Made by a program: the position numbers and the translations under genes. Below, piece by piece: positions 19,701 through 27,475 of a stretch of 64,000 nucleotides of DNA; within the stretch, counting starts at the first letter, position 1, and the number at the start of each line of letters is the position of its first letter. Source of the DNA: Clostridiales bacterium (lineage in GTDB: Bacteria; Bacillota; Clostridia; Lachnospirales; Lachnospiraceae); NCBI GenBank assembly GCA_020859985.1, contig JAJBVD010000042.1:1-64000 (forward strand), in the 5' to 3' direction. The notes beneath the pieces are model-generated. The model ran no database searches. It was not told the origin of the DNA and saw only the letters and a list, made by a program, of their open reading frames with translations.

Positions 19701-22700
19701 CACTGTGGCGACCGTTGTCCCGCTGCTGTTCTTCACGGTAAATGTGGTCGCATCCGGCGTATCAATTCCGGAACCGGACGGTGCATTTGTATTTTTAATC
19801 AGTGTCAGACTTCCCACGTCGCGGGTATTGGTAAAGGCTACCGTGCTGCCCGCCGAAGTAGTCGTTCCATTTACTACGCGGATGTTGCCTTTGCCTGTTC
19901 CGTCCTGGCTTACGGTCACCGTATAACCGGTCTCCGCCGCTTCCTCCACACTGTAGCTCTCATTTACAGGAAGTCCGGTGATCGTTATGCTCTGCCCGTC
20001 TGTCAGTGTTACAGTCGCCATTCCTCCCTCAAAGTATACCGTGGTGTCCGAGGTGGTCGTTCCGTCCGTAATGACTGCATCGTACGTCCCTGTGATATTA
20101 TCCACGTGCAGCTCAAACGTAAACGTCTTGCCGGTCTCCGGCATACTGCTGCTGTCCACAACTGTCTTGCTGACAGTCAAAGACGCGGTCTGGTTGCGCG
20201 TATTGTTAAATGCCGCGGCTGCTGTCGTCGCTGCCTGCGTCGGATCCGCGATACTCGTACCATCAGCTGTATAGTAGGTGATGGAATCGATCGCATACGT
20301 AGTCACACCGCTGACTGTCGAGCTTGTCACCGACACCCTTGCGATATACTGCGTGGTATCATAGGTGTAATCACCGCTGCCGGCCACCTCACTGATCTTA
20401 TAATAGTGATCTCCATACGTACTAAACGACAGGGAGCTGAACGAAACAGCAGACCCATTGTTGGAAACCGTCTCCACATCGCTCCATGCGGTTCCCGTCC
20501 ACTCCTGAAGCAGGAACGTAAAGGTCTCATCGGACGCCGTCGGGGCAGAGCCGTCTACCGTCTTGGACGCCACGAGAGTCGCCGGTGCGGGGATATCGGC
20601 TGCTGTCGGCATATCCGACCACACATTGTGCCACTCACCGCCTGGGTTCGTCACATTCTTTGCAATCAGCCAGCCGGAGCTTGTAGAGCCGATCGATACC
20701 GTCGCGTTCGGCGCCAGCAGTATGCCGACAATGCCGCTCGTGATCGTCACATATTCCGCATTCGGCATATTAAACACGATCGTCCGGGCATATTCATCCG
20801 CCGAATTGTTCGAGGTAGAACTGGATACATAACCGGTTCCCGTATCTACATCCCACACAGAAAAGTTTTTCAAAACCAGTGGGTTATTATAATCATAGGA
20901 ATCCGAATAATTAAACACGATGGTCTGGGTGGATTTTTTCTTGATTTTCAGTCCGCCGTTGGCGATCGCCGCCAGACTTTCCCCGTCGATGTAATATGTG
21001 CCGTCATCCAGCTCGGACAGATCAATGATCGTCTCGTTCTGGTCGGTCGTCGTAAATGAATATTCCGTCTCATTCAAAAGCGTAGTGGACATCGCTGCCG
21101 CACTGTCCAGCATTGCCTGAACATAAGCTTCCAGCGTTGCCTGAGAGTACGAGGAAATAATCGTTCCGCCTGAGTTCATCGTGATCGCGGACTCGGCAGC
21201 AGCCGTCGTCCATACCTGCGTTTTACTCGTACCATCAATACCCAGCGTTGATCCGCTTTCCATAGCGGCGATCACATAGACACCGCCGTTATTTGTGCTG
21301 GAATCGCTGCCCGTATACGCTCCTGCGGTGATCGTCATATTGCCTTCATAGAGCTTGGTCGCAAAGTTCGTATCCATATGTCCCTGCTGATAAAGATATT
21401 CCGTCACGATACCAAAGTAAATGGAATTCCCGAGGATATCCGTGTAAGTATGAGTCGAACCGACTGTGATCGGATTGTCCTTGGATATTACAATACAGGA
21501 CAGATCGCTCAGGCTGAAGGATACCTGCTCTGTGCTGCCAATGGAAACATTCGCGTCTACTACCTCGATATTGACATCCGATGCGGAAATATCCGTCGCT
21601 GCCGCCGTGGTATCAACGGATTCCTTCACATCAGAATCCAGCGGAAGATGCACTACCGTGATGCCTTCCTCTTCGGTCGCCTCCAGGGTATCCGAAAGCT
21701 GATCCTTCTTAAACTTGAACGTGATCTTAACGGAGCCTTTTTCCGGCTGGTACTCCACCTCTTCGCCTTCGATCACATCTCCGTTTTCATCTGTCTTCGG
21801 AACGATGAACGCCACATCATAGAGCAGCGTATTTTCAGAAGTATAGATCTCCTCTCCGGACACCGTCGCTATAGAAGCATCTGCACCCGCAAGAATGGTC
21901 TCAGCATTGTCATTCAGCGCCTGCATATAAGCATCGTAATTGTATCCGCTCGTAGAGGCCGTGATCGGCGTCACACGGAATTCCGCGTCATCCGGAATCG
22001 CCTCCGCATACTGAAGCGTAGCCGTTACGGAAATTTTGCTGTCCTCATAAGTATAAGTTTTAACTGTCCGTTTCTCGGCTGTTCTCACGATCGCATAGGC
22101 GGCAAGCGCGCTGTCCGTAAAGTCCGCCCCTGTCACGCCGCCCTCTTCGGCTTTCTGAATATCCGTATCCGCAGTAATCTCAACCGCTTCCCCGTCCGCA
22201 ATCCGGAATACCCGGATGCTCTCGCCATAAGTGCTGTCAGCGGATGCAAGGACTACCTCCGCAAAATCCATCCCGATCGAGAGCGTTCCTGCCTCCGGAG
22301 TCACAGCTTCGCCCTCAGAGACAAAGTTCATATCATATGCCACAAGCGATACTACTTCGATCCCCGTATCAGCTGCTTCGATCAAAGCCGACAGCTGCTC
22401 ATACTCATCAGAATTATTCTGTACAGAAATCACATCCAGTTCTGTTCCATAAGGAAGCTTCGCCTCTTCCGGAACAGCCACCTGAATTGTCACTTCCTCA
22501 TCCGAATACAGATACGTCTGAGCCTCTGCATAAAGGATCTCTTCCGTTTCAGTTTCTGTCTCAGTCTCTGTTTCCGTCTCAACCTCAGATTCGGTCTCGG
22601 TCTCAACTTCTGTATTCGTCTCGGATTCCATCTCAGCTTCTGCCGCTGCTTCGGTCTCATCCTCTGCTGCTGTATTTGTTGCTGTCTCGGTCTCGCCTTC

Positions 22701-23123
22701 TGCAGCTGCATCTGTTGCAGCCTCCGTCACAGCTTCAGTCACAGCCTCCGTCGCCTCTTCCGCTGCCCCGGATCCATCGACAGCTGTGCCTGTGTCAGAA
22801 GTTTCTGCAGCGCTGCCATCTGCCGTGGATGCGTCACTCTCTGCCGCTGCTTCCGCTGCCGGTGCACTCGTCTCCTGCGCCTCCGTTGCAGGTGCACTTG
22901 TCTCCTGTGCCTCCATCGCCGGTGCACTTGTCTCCTGCACTTCTGCCACCGCCGCAGTCGTCTCTTCTTGAGACACCGTTGCTTCCTGACCTTCAGAAAC
23001 AGCACTAACCGCCGTTTCATTCGTGCCGTCATCCGCATATGTCGTGATACCCGCCTGCTGGAACACCAGCGACAGGGTCAGCACCAATGCTAATAACCTG
23101 CTGATTTTGTTCCTCTTCCTCAT
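16752..23123 (-). CDS. Giant multidomain surface adhesin 2 (paralogue of adhesin 1)
   Basis: A 2123-aa predicted wall-anchored protein. The signal-peptide region (LLALVLTLSLVFQQAGITTY) and the C-terminal third are nearly the same as in adhesin 1; the middle differs. After the signal peptide come an Ala/Glu/Thr low-complexity zone with a TE run, two acidic beta regions, and a choice-of-anchor-A domain (about 550-835, ending GGEWHNVW). An FctA-like pilin module follows, then five short modules of the GSLTIVKTTTGNTTPD type and one KTVAG module. SpaA-like and KKLLGADG modules, VQTGDDTP, a membrane helix and YRRR end the protein. The ORF track starts at an in-frame TTG at 23144 inside the ribosome binding site; the ATG at 23123 follows AAAGGAGA and is preferred. 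Confidence 0.9.
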   Translation of the reverse strand: MRKRNKISRLLALVLTLSLVFQQAGITTYADDGTNETAVSAVSEGQEATVSQEETTAAVAEVQETSAPAMEAQETSAPATEAQETSAPAAEAAAESDASTADGSAAETSDTGTAVDGSGAAEEATEAVTEAVTEAATDAAAEGETETATNTAAEDETEAAAEAEMESETNTEVETETESEVETETETETETETEEILYAEAQTYLYSDEEVTIQVAVPEEAKLPYGTELDVISVQNNSDEYEQLSALIEAADTGIEVVSLVAYDMNFVSEGEAVTPEAGTLSIGMDFAEVVLASADSTYGESIRVFRIADGEAVEITADTDIQKAEEGGVTGADFTDSALAAYAIVRTAEKRTVKTYTYEDSKISVTATLQYAEAIPDDAEFRVTPITASTSGYNYDAYMQALNDNAETILAGADASIATVSGEEIYTSENTLLYDVAFIVPKTDENGDVIEGEEVEYQPEKGSVKITFKFKKDQLSDTLEATEEEGITVVHLPLDSDVKESVDTTAAATDISASDVNIEVVDANVSIGSTEQVSFSLSDLSCIVISKDNPITVGSTHTYTDILGNSIYFGIVTEYLYQQGHMDTNFATKLYEGNMTITAGAYTGSDSSTNNGGVYVIAAMESGSTLGIDGTSKTQVWTTAAAESAITMNSGGTIISSYSQATLEAYVQAMLDSAAAMSTTLLNETEYSFTTTDQNETIIDLSELDDGTYYIDGESLAAIANGGLKIKKKSTQTIVFNYSDSYDYNNPLVLKNFSVWDVDTGTGYVSSSTSNNSADEYARTIVFNMPNAEYVTITSGIVGILLAPNATVSIGSTSSGWLIAKNVTNPGGEWHNVWSDMPTAADIPAPATLVASKTVDGSAPTASDETFTFLLQEWTGTAWSDVETVSNNGSAVSFSSLSFSTYGDHYYKISEVAGSGDYTYDTTQYIARVSVTSSTVSGVTTYAIDSITYYTADGTSIADPTQAATTAAAAFNNTRNQTASLTVSKTVVDSSSMPETGKTFTFELHVDNITGTYDAVITDGTTTSDTTVYFEGGMATVTLTDGQSITITGLPVNESYSVEEAAETGYTVTVSQDGTGKGNIRVVNGTTTSAGSTVAFTNTRDVGSLTLIKNTNAPSGSGIDTPDATTFTVKNSSGTTVATVTYAQIKAAGGSYKISDLPVGTYTVTESREDVSGYNVEVTGNTTVTISTTDSDKTVEITNTYTEEKGGLKVTKTTTGAATPANTVFKVYQVASGGTETLIATKYYSEFAAAGFFTLTDLTPGNYKVYEEGAEITGYTLQVTGTGTTVAVTDSKTSEITISNTYTQDTGSLTIVKTTTGNTTPDTTVFTIKSADGQVEKSVTYADFTNGSYTFTNLPTGTYTVTESGAEIIGYSLTVTADSNAVVTKDGATTYTIVNTYNEHKGGLLVTKESVGATTPDDAVFTVYKIEDDGTETQIAEKKYSDFKVLGYFELDNLELGKYVVRESNAQVEGYTLLVSADHRAIIETQDETAEVKIINEYTKDYGSLKVTKTTTGSTTPDSAVFTVENSAGEIITMKTYDLFKEDGYFIVNDLPIGTYTVTESYGDVVYYTWTYTVDYGTDANGSALTGAAVTKDSTAEVTITNTYVPVTGSLTVTKTVAGSTVDTAKEFTFTVTLSDTDVNGTYGDMTFTNGVATFTLKHGESKTAVHLPENVTYTVIETDYTADGYVTTASGAAGTIVADAEQTAAFTNTITSVKISKVDVTTEEELPGATIQILDKDGTVVDEWISTTEAHEVTGLVPGETYTLHETVAPAGYDITTDTTFTLKEDGTIDTSKTTTTISDEGVLLVEDSMTKSETATISVTKKLTYQGDEIGSADATFYVGLYTDADCTKLYAMKALTYTNVYVSTATVTFDNLEIGRTYYIAECDANGTALANGVGTLADGTIFAADFGDGATTTNVTVTDGSQTTVSFENEFYTMPDGFYKEGTLTITKKLLGADGNALTSSETFYAGIFTDSSYTTLATNVDQNIVALALAGSSEVSVEVGVSIGSGETVTLYVTETDAEGNPVTDADGFAYTVSMDSTVVTLDATNKTAAVTITNQEIEETAEEESEEEETETESETEAAVQTGDDTPLAEYLLLLMLAVIVIAMGVIYRRRECWSR

Positions 23124-23263
23124 AATAATTGTTCTCCTTTCCAATATTGCTCTTTTAGATACGATATGGGAGTAAACGCATGTGACAAATGCATTCGTTC
23201 TGTAATATAATGCAAAATCATTGTCAGAGAGTACTACTTATAAAAAATATTTAATGTGCAGCT

Positions 23264-23291
23264 ATCTTAGCATACCCGTAAAAAAATTCAA
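23264..23291 (-). promoter_or_regulatory. Promoter of adhesin 2
   Basis: On the minus strand TTGAAT (23286-23291) is followed after 16 bases by TAAGAT (23264-23269) with an extended -10 TG. A long leader of about 140 bases separates it from the ATG at 23123. Confidence 0.65.
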
Positions 23292-23303
23292 CCCAGAAGT
23301 GCC

Positions 23304-23330
23304 AAACGGTCTGTTTTTCAGTTAAACGGT
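23304..23330 (-). promoter_or_regulatory. Two-half-site activator operator upstream of adhesin 2
   Basis: On the minus strand ACCGTTTAA and ACCGTTTGG lie 20 bases apart as direct repeats, 12 bases upstream of the -35 box. Geometry and much of the spacer (CTGAAAAA) match the adhesin 1 site. Confidence 0.6.
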
Positions 23331-23486
23331 AAAAAATCCCGCCATACAGCTGAAGCACAGTCGTATTTTCTGTAACATACAGTTACCTTTTTATAAATAT
23401 TGCAACGGAATTACCCGACCCTCTCCTTTCAGGTCTTCAGATATCTTTTTACCAACCAAAAACGGCAAAAGATTTTTCAGAAGTGA

Positions 23487-23515
23487 TTGACGAAATTCTT
23501 TCCTTGTTTTATAAT
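23487..23515 (+). promoter_or_regulatory. Probable tRNA-Ser promoter
   Basis: TTGACG (23487-23492), a 17-base spacer and TATAAT (23510-23515) point toward the tRNA, which begins about 75 bases later. Confidence 0.65.
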
Positions 23516-23590
23516 TAACAACTGTGACGCGCAGGATCATTTCCTAAATAATTTGCTGTCTGCGCAAAGCACAAAAAGAATATCAGGTAT

Positions 23591-23678
23591 GGAGAGTTAT
23601 CGAAGTGGTCATAACGAGCCGCACTCGAAATGCGGTTGTCCTTTACTGGGCACGTGGGTTCGAATCCCACACTCTCCG
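23591..23678 (+). tRNA. tRNA-Ser (anticodon CGA)
   Basis: The acceptor arms GGAGAGT and ACTCTCC pair fully. The anticodon stem CCGCA/TGCGG encloses loop CTCGAAA, giving anticodon CGA for the UCG codon. A long variable arm and the T loop GTTCGAATC are present, as expected for a serine tRNA. CCA is not encoded. It is transcribed alone and is followed by a hairpin terminator. Confidence 0.96.
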
Positions 23679-23683
23679 CTGTC

Positions 23684-23717
23684 GCTCCGGATAGTTTTAT
23701 CATCCGGAGCTTTTTTT
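23684..23717 (+). terminator. Terminator of tRNA-Ser
   Basis: GCTCCGGAT pairs with ATCCGGAGC and is followed directly by seven T residues. Confidence 0.92.
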
Positions 23718-24064
23718 CACATTTTCTTCAAACTGCGTTCACGATTCTATCACAGGATAAAGGTATTCTGTATTCAGCACCGAACAGAAGTGCTATAAAA
23801 TCTTTCTTTTTCATACTCGCCGGGATCCAAAGGGTCCCGGCCCTCCCTTTTTTAGAGCCGGATTGATAACCACTGAAACTATGGAACAGATACAGACAGC
23901 CGGGGCGATTGCCGCTCCGGCTGTTGTTAAAATCAAAAACATCTGCAACAAATGCTGTCTGCGGATTTCTCCGCGCTTCGGATTTTTCTGTCATCATTTC
24001 ATATTGTAACTGTTCGTAACAGCAGCTCACAGGTATGCGCTCCGCTTCAGGCAGTTCCAAACTG
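23718..24064. other. Intergenic region between tRNA-Ser and the DUF362 gene
   Basis: No gene is supported. A GC-rich stem (ACAGCCGG with CCGGCTGT, 23896-23923) lies about 140 bases after the DUF362 stop codon and may terminate that minus-strand unit, although only short T stretches follow. A diverged form of the dispersed 27-nt repeat is at about 24006-24032. Confidence 0.5.
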
Positions 24065-25192
24065 TTATTTTACATTCACGATCTCATACTCCGCGCGACC
24101 AAGCCCGATCTTTACTGCGTGCTCGATGGACGATTTCCAGTTGGTGTCCGGCGATACGCGGCCGAAGTGGTCGCGGTCTTCGTGGGTGTGCTGCTCGATG
24201 GAGTCTCCAAGCATGCTGTTGCGCAGCGGCGGCTGCGCGTTGACCGCATCGACACAGGCCATGTCGAGCGCGACCGGATCAAAGGATGCGAACATGCCGA
24301 CGTCCGGTACGATGGCGGCGTCGTTCTCCGCATGGCAGTCACAGAACGGCGATACGTCGATGACCAGACTGATATGGAAGCAGGGACGATCCTGACAGAC
24401 TGCCATCGAATATTCCGCAATCTTGCAGTTCAGGATGTCGTTCGCCTCGTCGCTCGCGGGAAGTACCGCATCCTTCGGACAGACGCCGATGCAGCGGCCG
24501 CAGCCGACACATTTTGTATGATCTATAGAAGCTTTTTTCGTTTCCGGATTTACCGTCGCTGCACCGTGCGCGCAGATCCTCGTACATTTTCCGCAGCCCA
24601 CACAGCGGGTCTGTTTCACATGCGGCTTTCCGGCGCTATGCATCTCCATCTTTCCGGCGCGGGAACCGCAGCCCATGCCGATGTTTTTCAGTGTGCCGCC
24701 GAAGCCGGTCGCCTCATGTCCTTTAAAATGAGTCAGAGAAATAAAGACATCCGCGTCCATGACCGCGCGCCCGATCTTTGCTTCCTTTACATATTCGCCG
24801 TTTTTCACCGGAACCAGTTCCTCGTCGGTGCCCTTCAATCCGTCCGCGATCAGCACATGGCAGCCCGTCGCGTAGGGTACAAAGCCGTTGCCGTAAGCGG
24901 AGTCGATGTGGTCGAGCGCGTTTTTGCGGCCGCCGACGTAAAGTGTGTTGCAGTCGGTCAGAAACGGTTTGCCGCCAAACTCCTTTACCACGTCCGCTAC
25001 CGCTTTCGCGTAGTTCGGACGCAGAAACGCAAGGTTGCCCGGCTCTCCAAAATGCATCTTGATCGCAACATATTGATCGGTAAAATCAATGTTCCCAATC
25101 CCGGCTTTTTTAATCAGACGCTGCAGCTTGCCCGGAAGCGTGTCGCCGTCATGGACACGCAGGTCTGTAAAATATACTTTCGATCTTTCCAT
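24065..25192 (-). CDS. DUF362 protein with two 4Fe-4S clusters
   Basis: A 375-aa protein combining a DUF362 domain with a bacterial ferredoxin insert. Two cluster motifs are clear, CVGCGKCTRICAHG and CVGCGRCIGVCPKD, in the middle. The DUF362 parts flank them, for example AIKMHFGEPGN near the start and SFDPVALDMACVDAVN near the end. A soluble redox or maturation role is usual for the family; the exact substrate is unknown. The ATG follows GGGAGGAA. It begins 17 bases after the M18 aminopeptidase stop, so the two are probably co-transcribed. Confidence 0.9.
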   Translation of the reverse strand: MERSKVYFTDLRVHDGDTLPGKLQRLIKKAGIGNIDFTDQYVAIKMHFGEPGNLAFLRPNYAKAVADVVKEFGGKPFLTDCNTLYVGGRKNALDHIDSAYGNGFVPYATGCHVLIADGLKGTDEELVPVKNGEYVKEAKIGRAVMDADVFISLTHFKGHEATGFGGTLKNIGMGCGSRAGKMEMHSAGKPHVKQTRCVGCGKCTRICAHGAATVNPETKKASIDHTKCVGCGRCIGVCPKDAVLPASDEANDILNCKIAEYSMAVCQDRPCFHISLVIDVSPFCDCHAENDAAIVPDVGMFASFDPVALDMACVDAVNAQPPLRNSMLGDSIEQHTHEDRDHFGRVSPDTNWKSSIEHAVKIGLGRAEYEIVNVK

Positions 25193-25209
25193 ATAATGCT
25201 ATTCCTCCC

Positions 25210-26694
25210 TTACGCTTCCATCAGGAACGCGCAATATCCTTTCTTCGCTTCGTAGACATCGGCCTTGCTGGTGACTTCCATCGGCGCGTGCATATTCATC
25301 ACCGCCACGCCGCTGTCTATCACTTCCATGCCATAAAGCGCGGATATGTAAGCGATTGTCCCGCCGCCGCCGATATCCACCTTGCCCAGCTCTGCGGTCT
25401 GATATGCCACCTTGTGCTTATCAAGCAGGGCGCGGATCGCCGCGATGTATTCCGCGTTCGCGTCGTTGCTGCCGCTCTTTCCGCGGGAACCGGTAAACTT
25501 GTTGAATACCAGTCCTTTTCCAAAATAGGCGCTGTTCTTCTTCTCAAAAACGCCTGCAAACAGCGGATCGTAAGCCGCGCTCACATCAGAAGAAAGCATC
25601 CGGCTGCGGCTGAGTGCGCGGCGCAGCGCGAGCTCGCTGTACTGTCCGGCACAGTCCATCAGCTCCGCAACGGTATTTTCGAAAAAGCGGGACTGCATGC
25701 CGGTCGCCCCGACACTCCCGATCTCTTCCTTATCTACCAGCAGGCAGCAGCAGGTGTATTCCTGTGTCGGTACGCTAAGAATCGCCTCCAGAGAAGTATA
25801 GGCGCAGACGCGGTCGTCCTGTCCGTAGGCCATGATCATACTGCGGTCCAGTCCGCAGTCTCTGGCCTTTTCTGCCGGTACGATCTCCAGCTCGGCGGAA
25901 AGAAAATCCTCCTCTTCCATATCATATGCTTCCTTGAGAATCGCGAGGATGTTCTGTTTAACTGCTTCTTTCTCCGCCTTTTTATCATCTGGTTCTTTGC
26001 ATGCGGCATCCGCGCATTCTGTATCATTCTGATCCGAAGAGGATGCCTCTGTTTCGCCCTGCTCACCGGCACTTCCCGTTTTCGGCAGCGGGCGGCTTCC
26101 GACCAGAATATCCAGCTTCTCGCCTTCTATCACGACGCGGGCTTTTTTCTCCATCTGCTCTCCTGACAGATGAACCAGCAGATCCGACACAAACACCACC
26201 GGATCGTCCTCTTTCTCACCAATGCATACCTGCACCTTCGTGCCGTCTTTCTTTGCCACTACGCCATGGATCGCGAGCGGAACCGTCACCCACTGGTATT
26301 TTTTGATCCCGCCGTAATAATGCGTATCCAGATAAGCCAGCTCGGTATCCTCATACAGCGGGTCCTGTTTCACATCGAGACGCGGTGAATCGATATGCGC
26401 ACCTAAGATCCGCATACCTTTCTCCAGCGGCTGTTCTCCGATCACAAACAGTGCGATCGTTTTCTCCATACCAACTGCGTATACTTTATCCCCCGCCTGC
26501 AGGCGGCTGCCGGACGCACGCACCTCGTCCAGACTGCGATAGCCCTGTGCGCGCACAATGCGCACCGTTTCCGCCACACACTCGCGCTCGGTTTTCCCGG
26601 CGTCCAAAAATGCGCGGTAACGTTTTGCCAAAGCCTCCAGTTCTTCAAGCTGTTCTTCCGTGTAAGTATTCCATGCGTTGTCCTTCTGTATCAA
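25210..26694 (-). CDS. M18-family aspartyl-type aminopeptidase
   Basis: A 494-aa metallopeptidase that removes N-terminal, often acidic, residues from peptides in the cytoplasm. Metal-ligand motifs of family M18 are visible: GAHIDSPRLDVK, DKEEIGSVGATG and MNMHAPMEVTSK near the C-terminus. A hydrophilic insert (SAGEQGETEASSSDQNDTE) near the middle is not typical. I choose the TTG at 26694, preceded seven bases upstream by AGAGGGA, and giving MIQKDNAWNTYT. The ORF-track ATG at 26763 would add 23 residues encoded partly by a hairpin repeat (ATFCALVP-like), which looks noncoding. The DUF362 gene follows after 17 bases. Confidence 0.9.
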   Translation of the reverse strand: MIQKDNAWNTYTEEQLEELEALAKRYRAFLDAGKTERECVAETVRIVRAQGYRSLDEVRASGSRLQAGDKVYAVGMEKTIALFVIGEQPLEKGMRILGAHIDSPRLDVKQDPLYEDTELAYLDTHYYGGIKKYQWVTVPLAIHGVVAKKDGTKVQVCIGEKEDDPVVFVSDLLVHLSGEQMEKKARVVIEGEKLDILVGSRPLPKTGSAGEQGETEASSSDQNDTECADAACKEPDDKKAEKEAVKQNILAILKEAYDMEEEDFLSAELEIVPAEKARDCGLDRSMIMAYGQDDRVCAYTSLEAILSVPTQEYTCCCLLVDKEEIGSVGATGMQSRFFENTVAELMDCAGQYSELALRRALSRSRMLSSDVSAAYDPLFAGVFEKKNSAYFGKGLVFNKFTGSRGKSGSNDANAEYIAAIRALLDKHKVAYQTAELGKVDIGGGGTIAYISALYGMEVIDSGVAVMNMHAPMEVTSKADVYEAKKGYCAFLMEA

Positions 26695-26721
26695 TGGTTC
26701 TTCCCTCTTTCGTTTTTTACT

Positions 26722-26806
26722 GTAAAGCGTCGTCAATGGCACGAGTGCGAAGCACGTAGCCATCGGCTTTTATGTCTGGTGGTGCCCGCGAAGCGGGCAT
26801 GAAAGT
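26722..26806. repeat. Two adjacent GC-rich hairpins upstream of the M18 gene
   Basis: ATGGCACGAGTGCGAAGCAC and GTAGCCAT form one hairpin; GCCCGC-GAA-GCGGGC forms a second. They lie between the YqeY stop and the M18 start and may be a terminator or a small repeated palindrome. No long T run follows. Confidence 0.55.
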
Positions 26807-26818
26807 TTACTATAATTT

Positions 26819-27256
26819 TTACTGGCACAGCTCAGCTACGACCTGATTGATCACCTTGCCGTCCGCTTTGCCCTTCAGCTCGGCCATTACTGCCTTCATG
26901 ATCTGGCCTTTGTTCTTCGTCGCCAGCACATCCGCGAATTTTTCCTGCAGGATTGCCTTTACCTCCTCTGCGGAAAGCAGCTTCGGTGCGTACTCAGAGA
27001 TCACGTCATAACGAAACTGATATTCCGCCTTCAGATCCGCACGCGCGTCCGGGCAGGTATCGATCTGCTCTTTCACCGTCTTCATCTCCTTTAAGATGAC
27101 GCGGTTCACCATCTCTTCCGGAATGTCGTCGCGGCAGCCCTCATCAATCGCCACCTTCTTTACCGCAGAAATCAGAGACGAGATGGCCTCCTTGCGCGGT
27201 TTGTCTTTCGCCTTCATAGCTGCTACCATATCTTTTCTCAATAATTCGATGTCCAT
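26819..27256 (-). CDS. GatB/YqeY-domain protein
   Basis: A 145-aa protein of the YqeY family, which resembles the tRNA-binding tail domain of GatB. The sequence shows the typical MKAKDKPRKEAISSLISAVK start and NKGQIMKAVMAELKGKADGK end. Its cellular role is not established. The ORF-track start lies 12 codons upstream within the dispersed repeat; the ATG at 27256 follows GAGGAG at normal distance, so it is chosen. It stands alone between hairpin-rich intergenic regions. Confidence 0.92.
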   Translation of the reverse strand: MDIELLRKDMVAAMKAKDKPRKEAISSLISAVKKVAIDEGCRDDIPEEMVNRVILKEMKTVKEQIDTCPDARADLKAEYQFRYDVISEYAPKLLSAEEVKAILQEKFADVLATKNKGQIMKAVMAELKGKADGKVINQVVAELCQ

Positions 27257-27271
27257 AATTTGCTCCTCTCT

Positions 27272-27298
27272 GTAACTGTTCAGAACCTTCACAGTTAC
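27272..27298 (+). repeat. 27-nt dispersed palindrome
   Basis: The copy reads GTAACTGTTCAG-AACC-TTCACAGTTAC (split here). GTAACTGT and ACAGTTAC are inverted. It sits in the yqeY leader, just upstream of the ribosome binding site. Confidence 0.85.
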
Positions 27299-27475
27299 CC
27301 TTTCTTATTTTGTTTATGTTCGTCACTTTTCCTGCGACTCGATATATTGCTTCATTTTTGTAATGATGTATTCCTTATCCGTAAAGCAACACTCCCTGTG
27401 AATCGGTGAGCCGCCGCATACAGAATCGCCCTGCGGGCGATGCGGCAGCCTTCGTCACAGATTCGCTGCGCGAAT
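27299..27475. other. Hairpin-rich intergenic region downstream of galK
   Basis: No gene is seen. A nested stem (GCCGCAT with ATGCGGC enclosing CGCCC-TGC-GGGCG) and a second stem AGATTCGC-TGC-GCGAATCT are present. The second overlaps the galK stop codon. They may end or stabilise the galK mRNA. Confidence 0.55.

Noticed and set aside
22244-23008. Pro/Leu/Gln/Ser-rich 254-aa plus-strand ORF
   Set aside because: It is the complement of the Ala/Glu/Thr low-complexity region of adhesin 2, with no start signals.
23728-24060. 110-aa minus-strand ORF after the DUF362 gene
   Set aside because: It crosses a hairpin and has no ribosome binding site or recognisable domain.
26695-26763. Extra 23 residues at the M18 aminopeptidase N-terminus
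   Set aside because: They are encoded by a hairpin repeat, lack a good ribosome binding site and are not expected in the family; the TTG at 26694 fits better.
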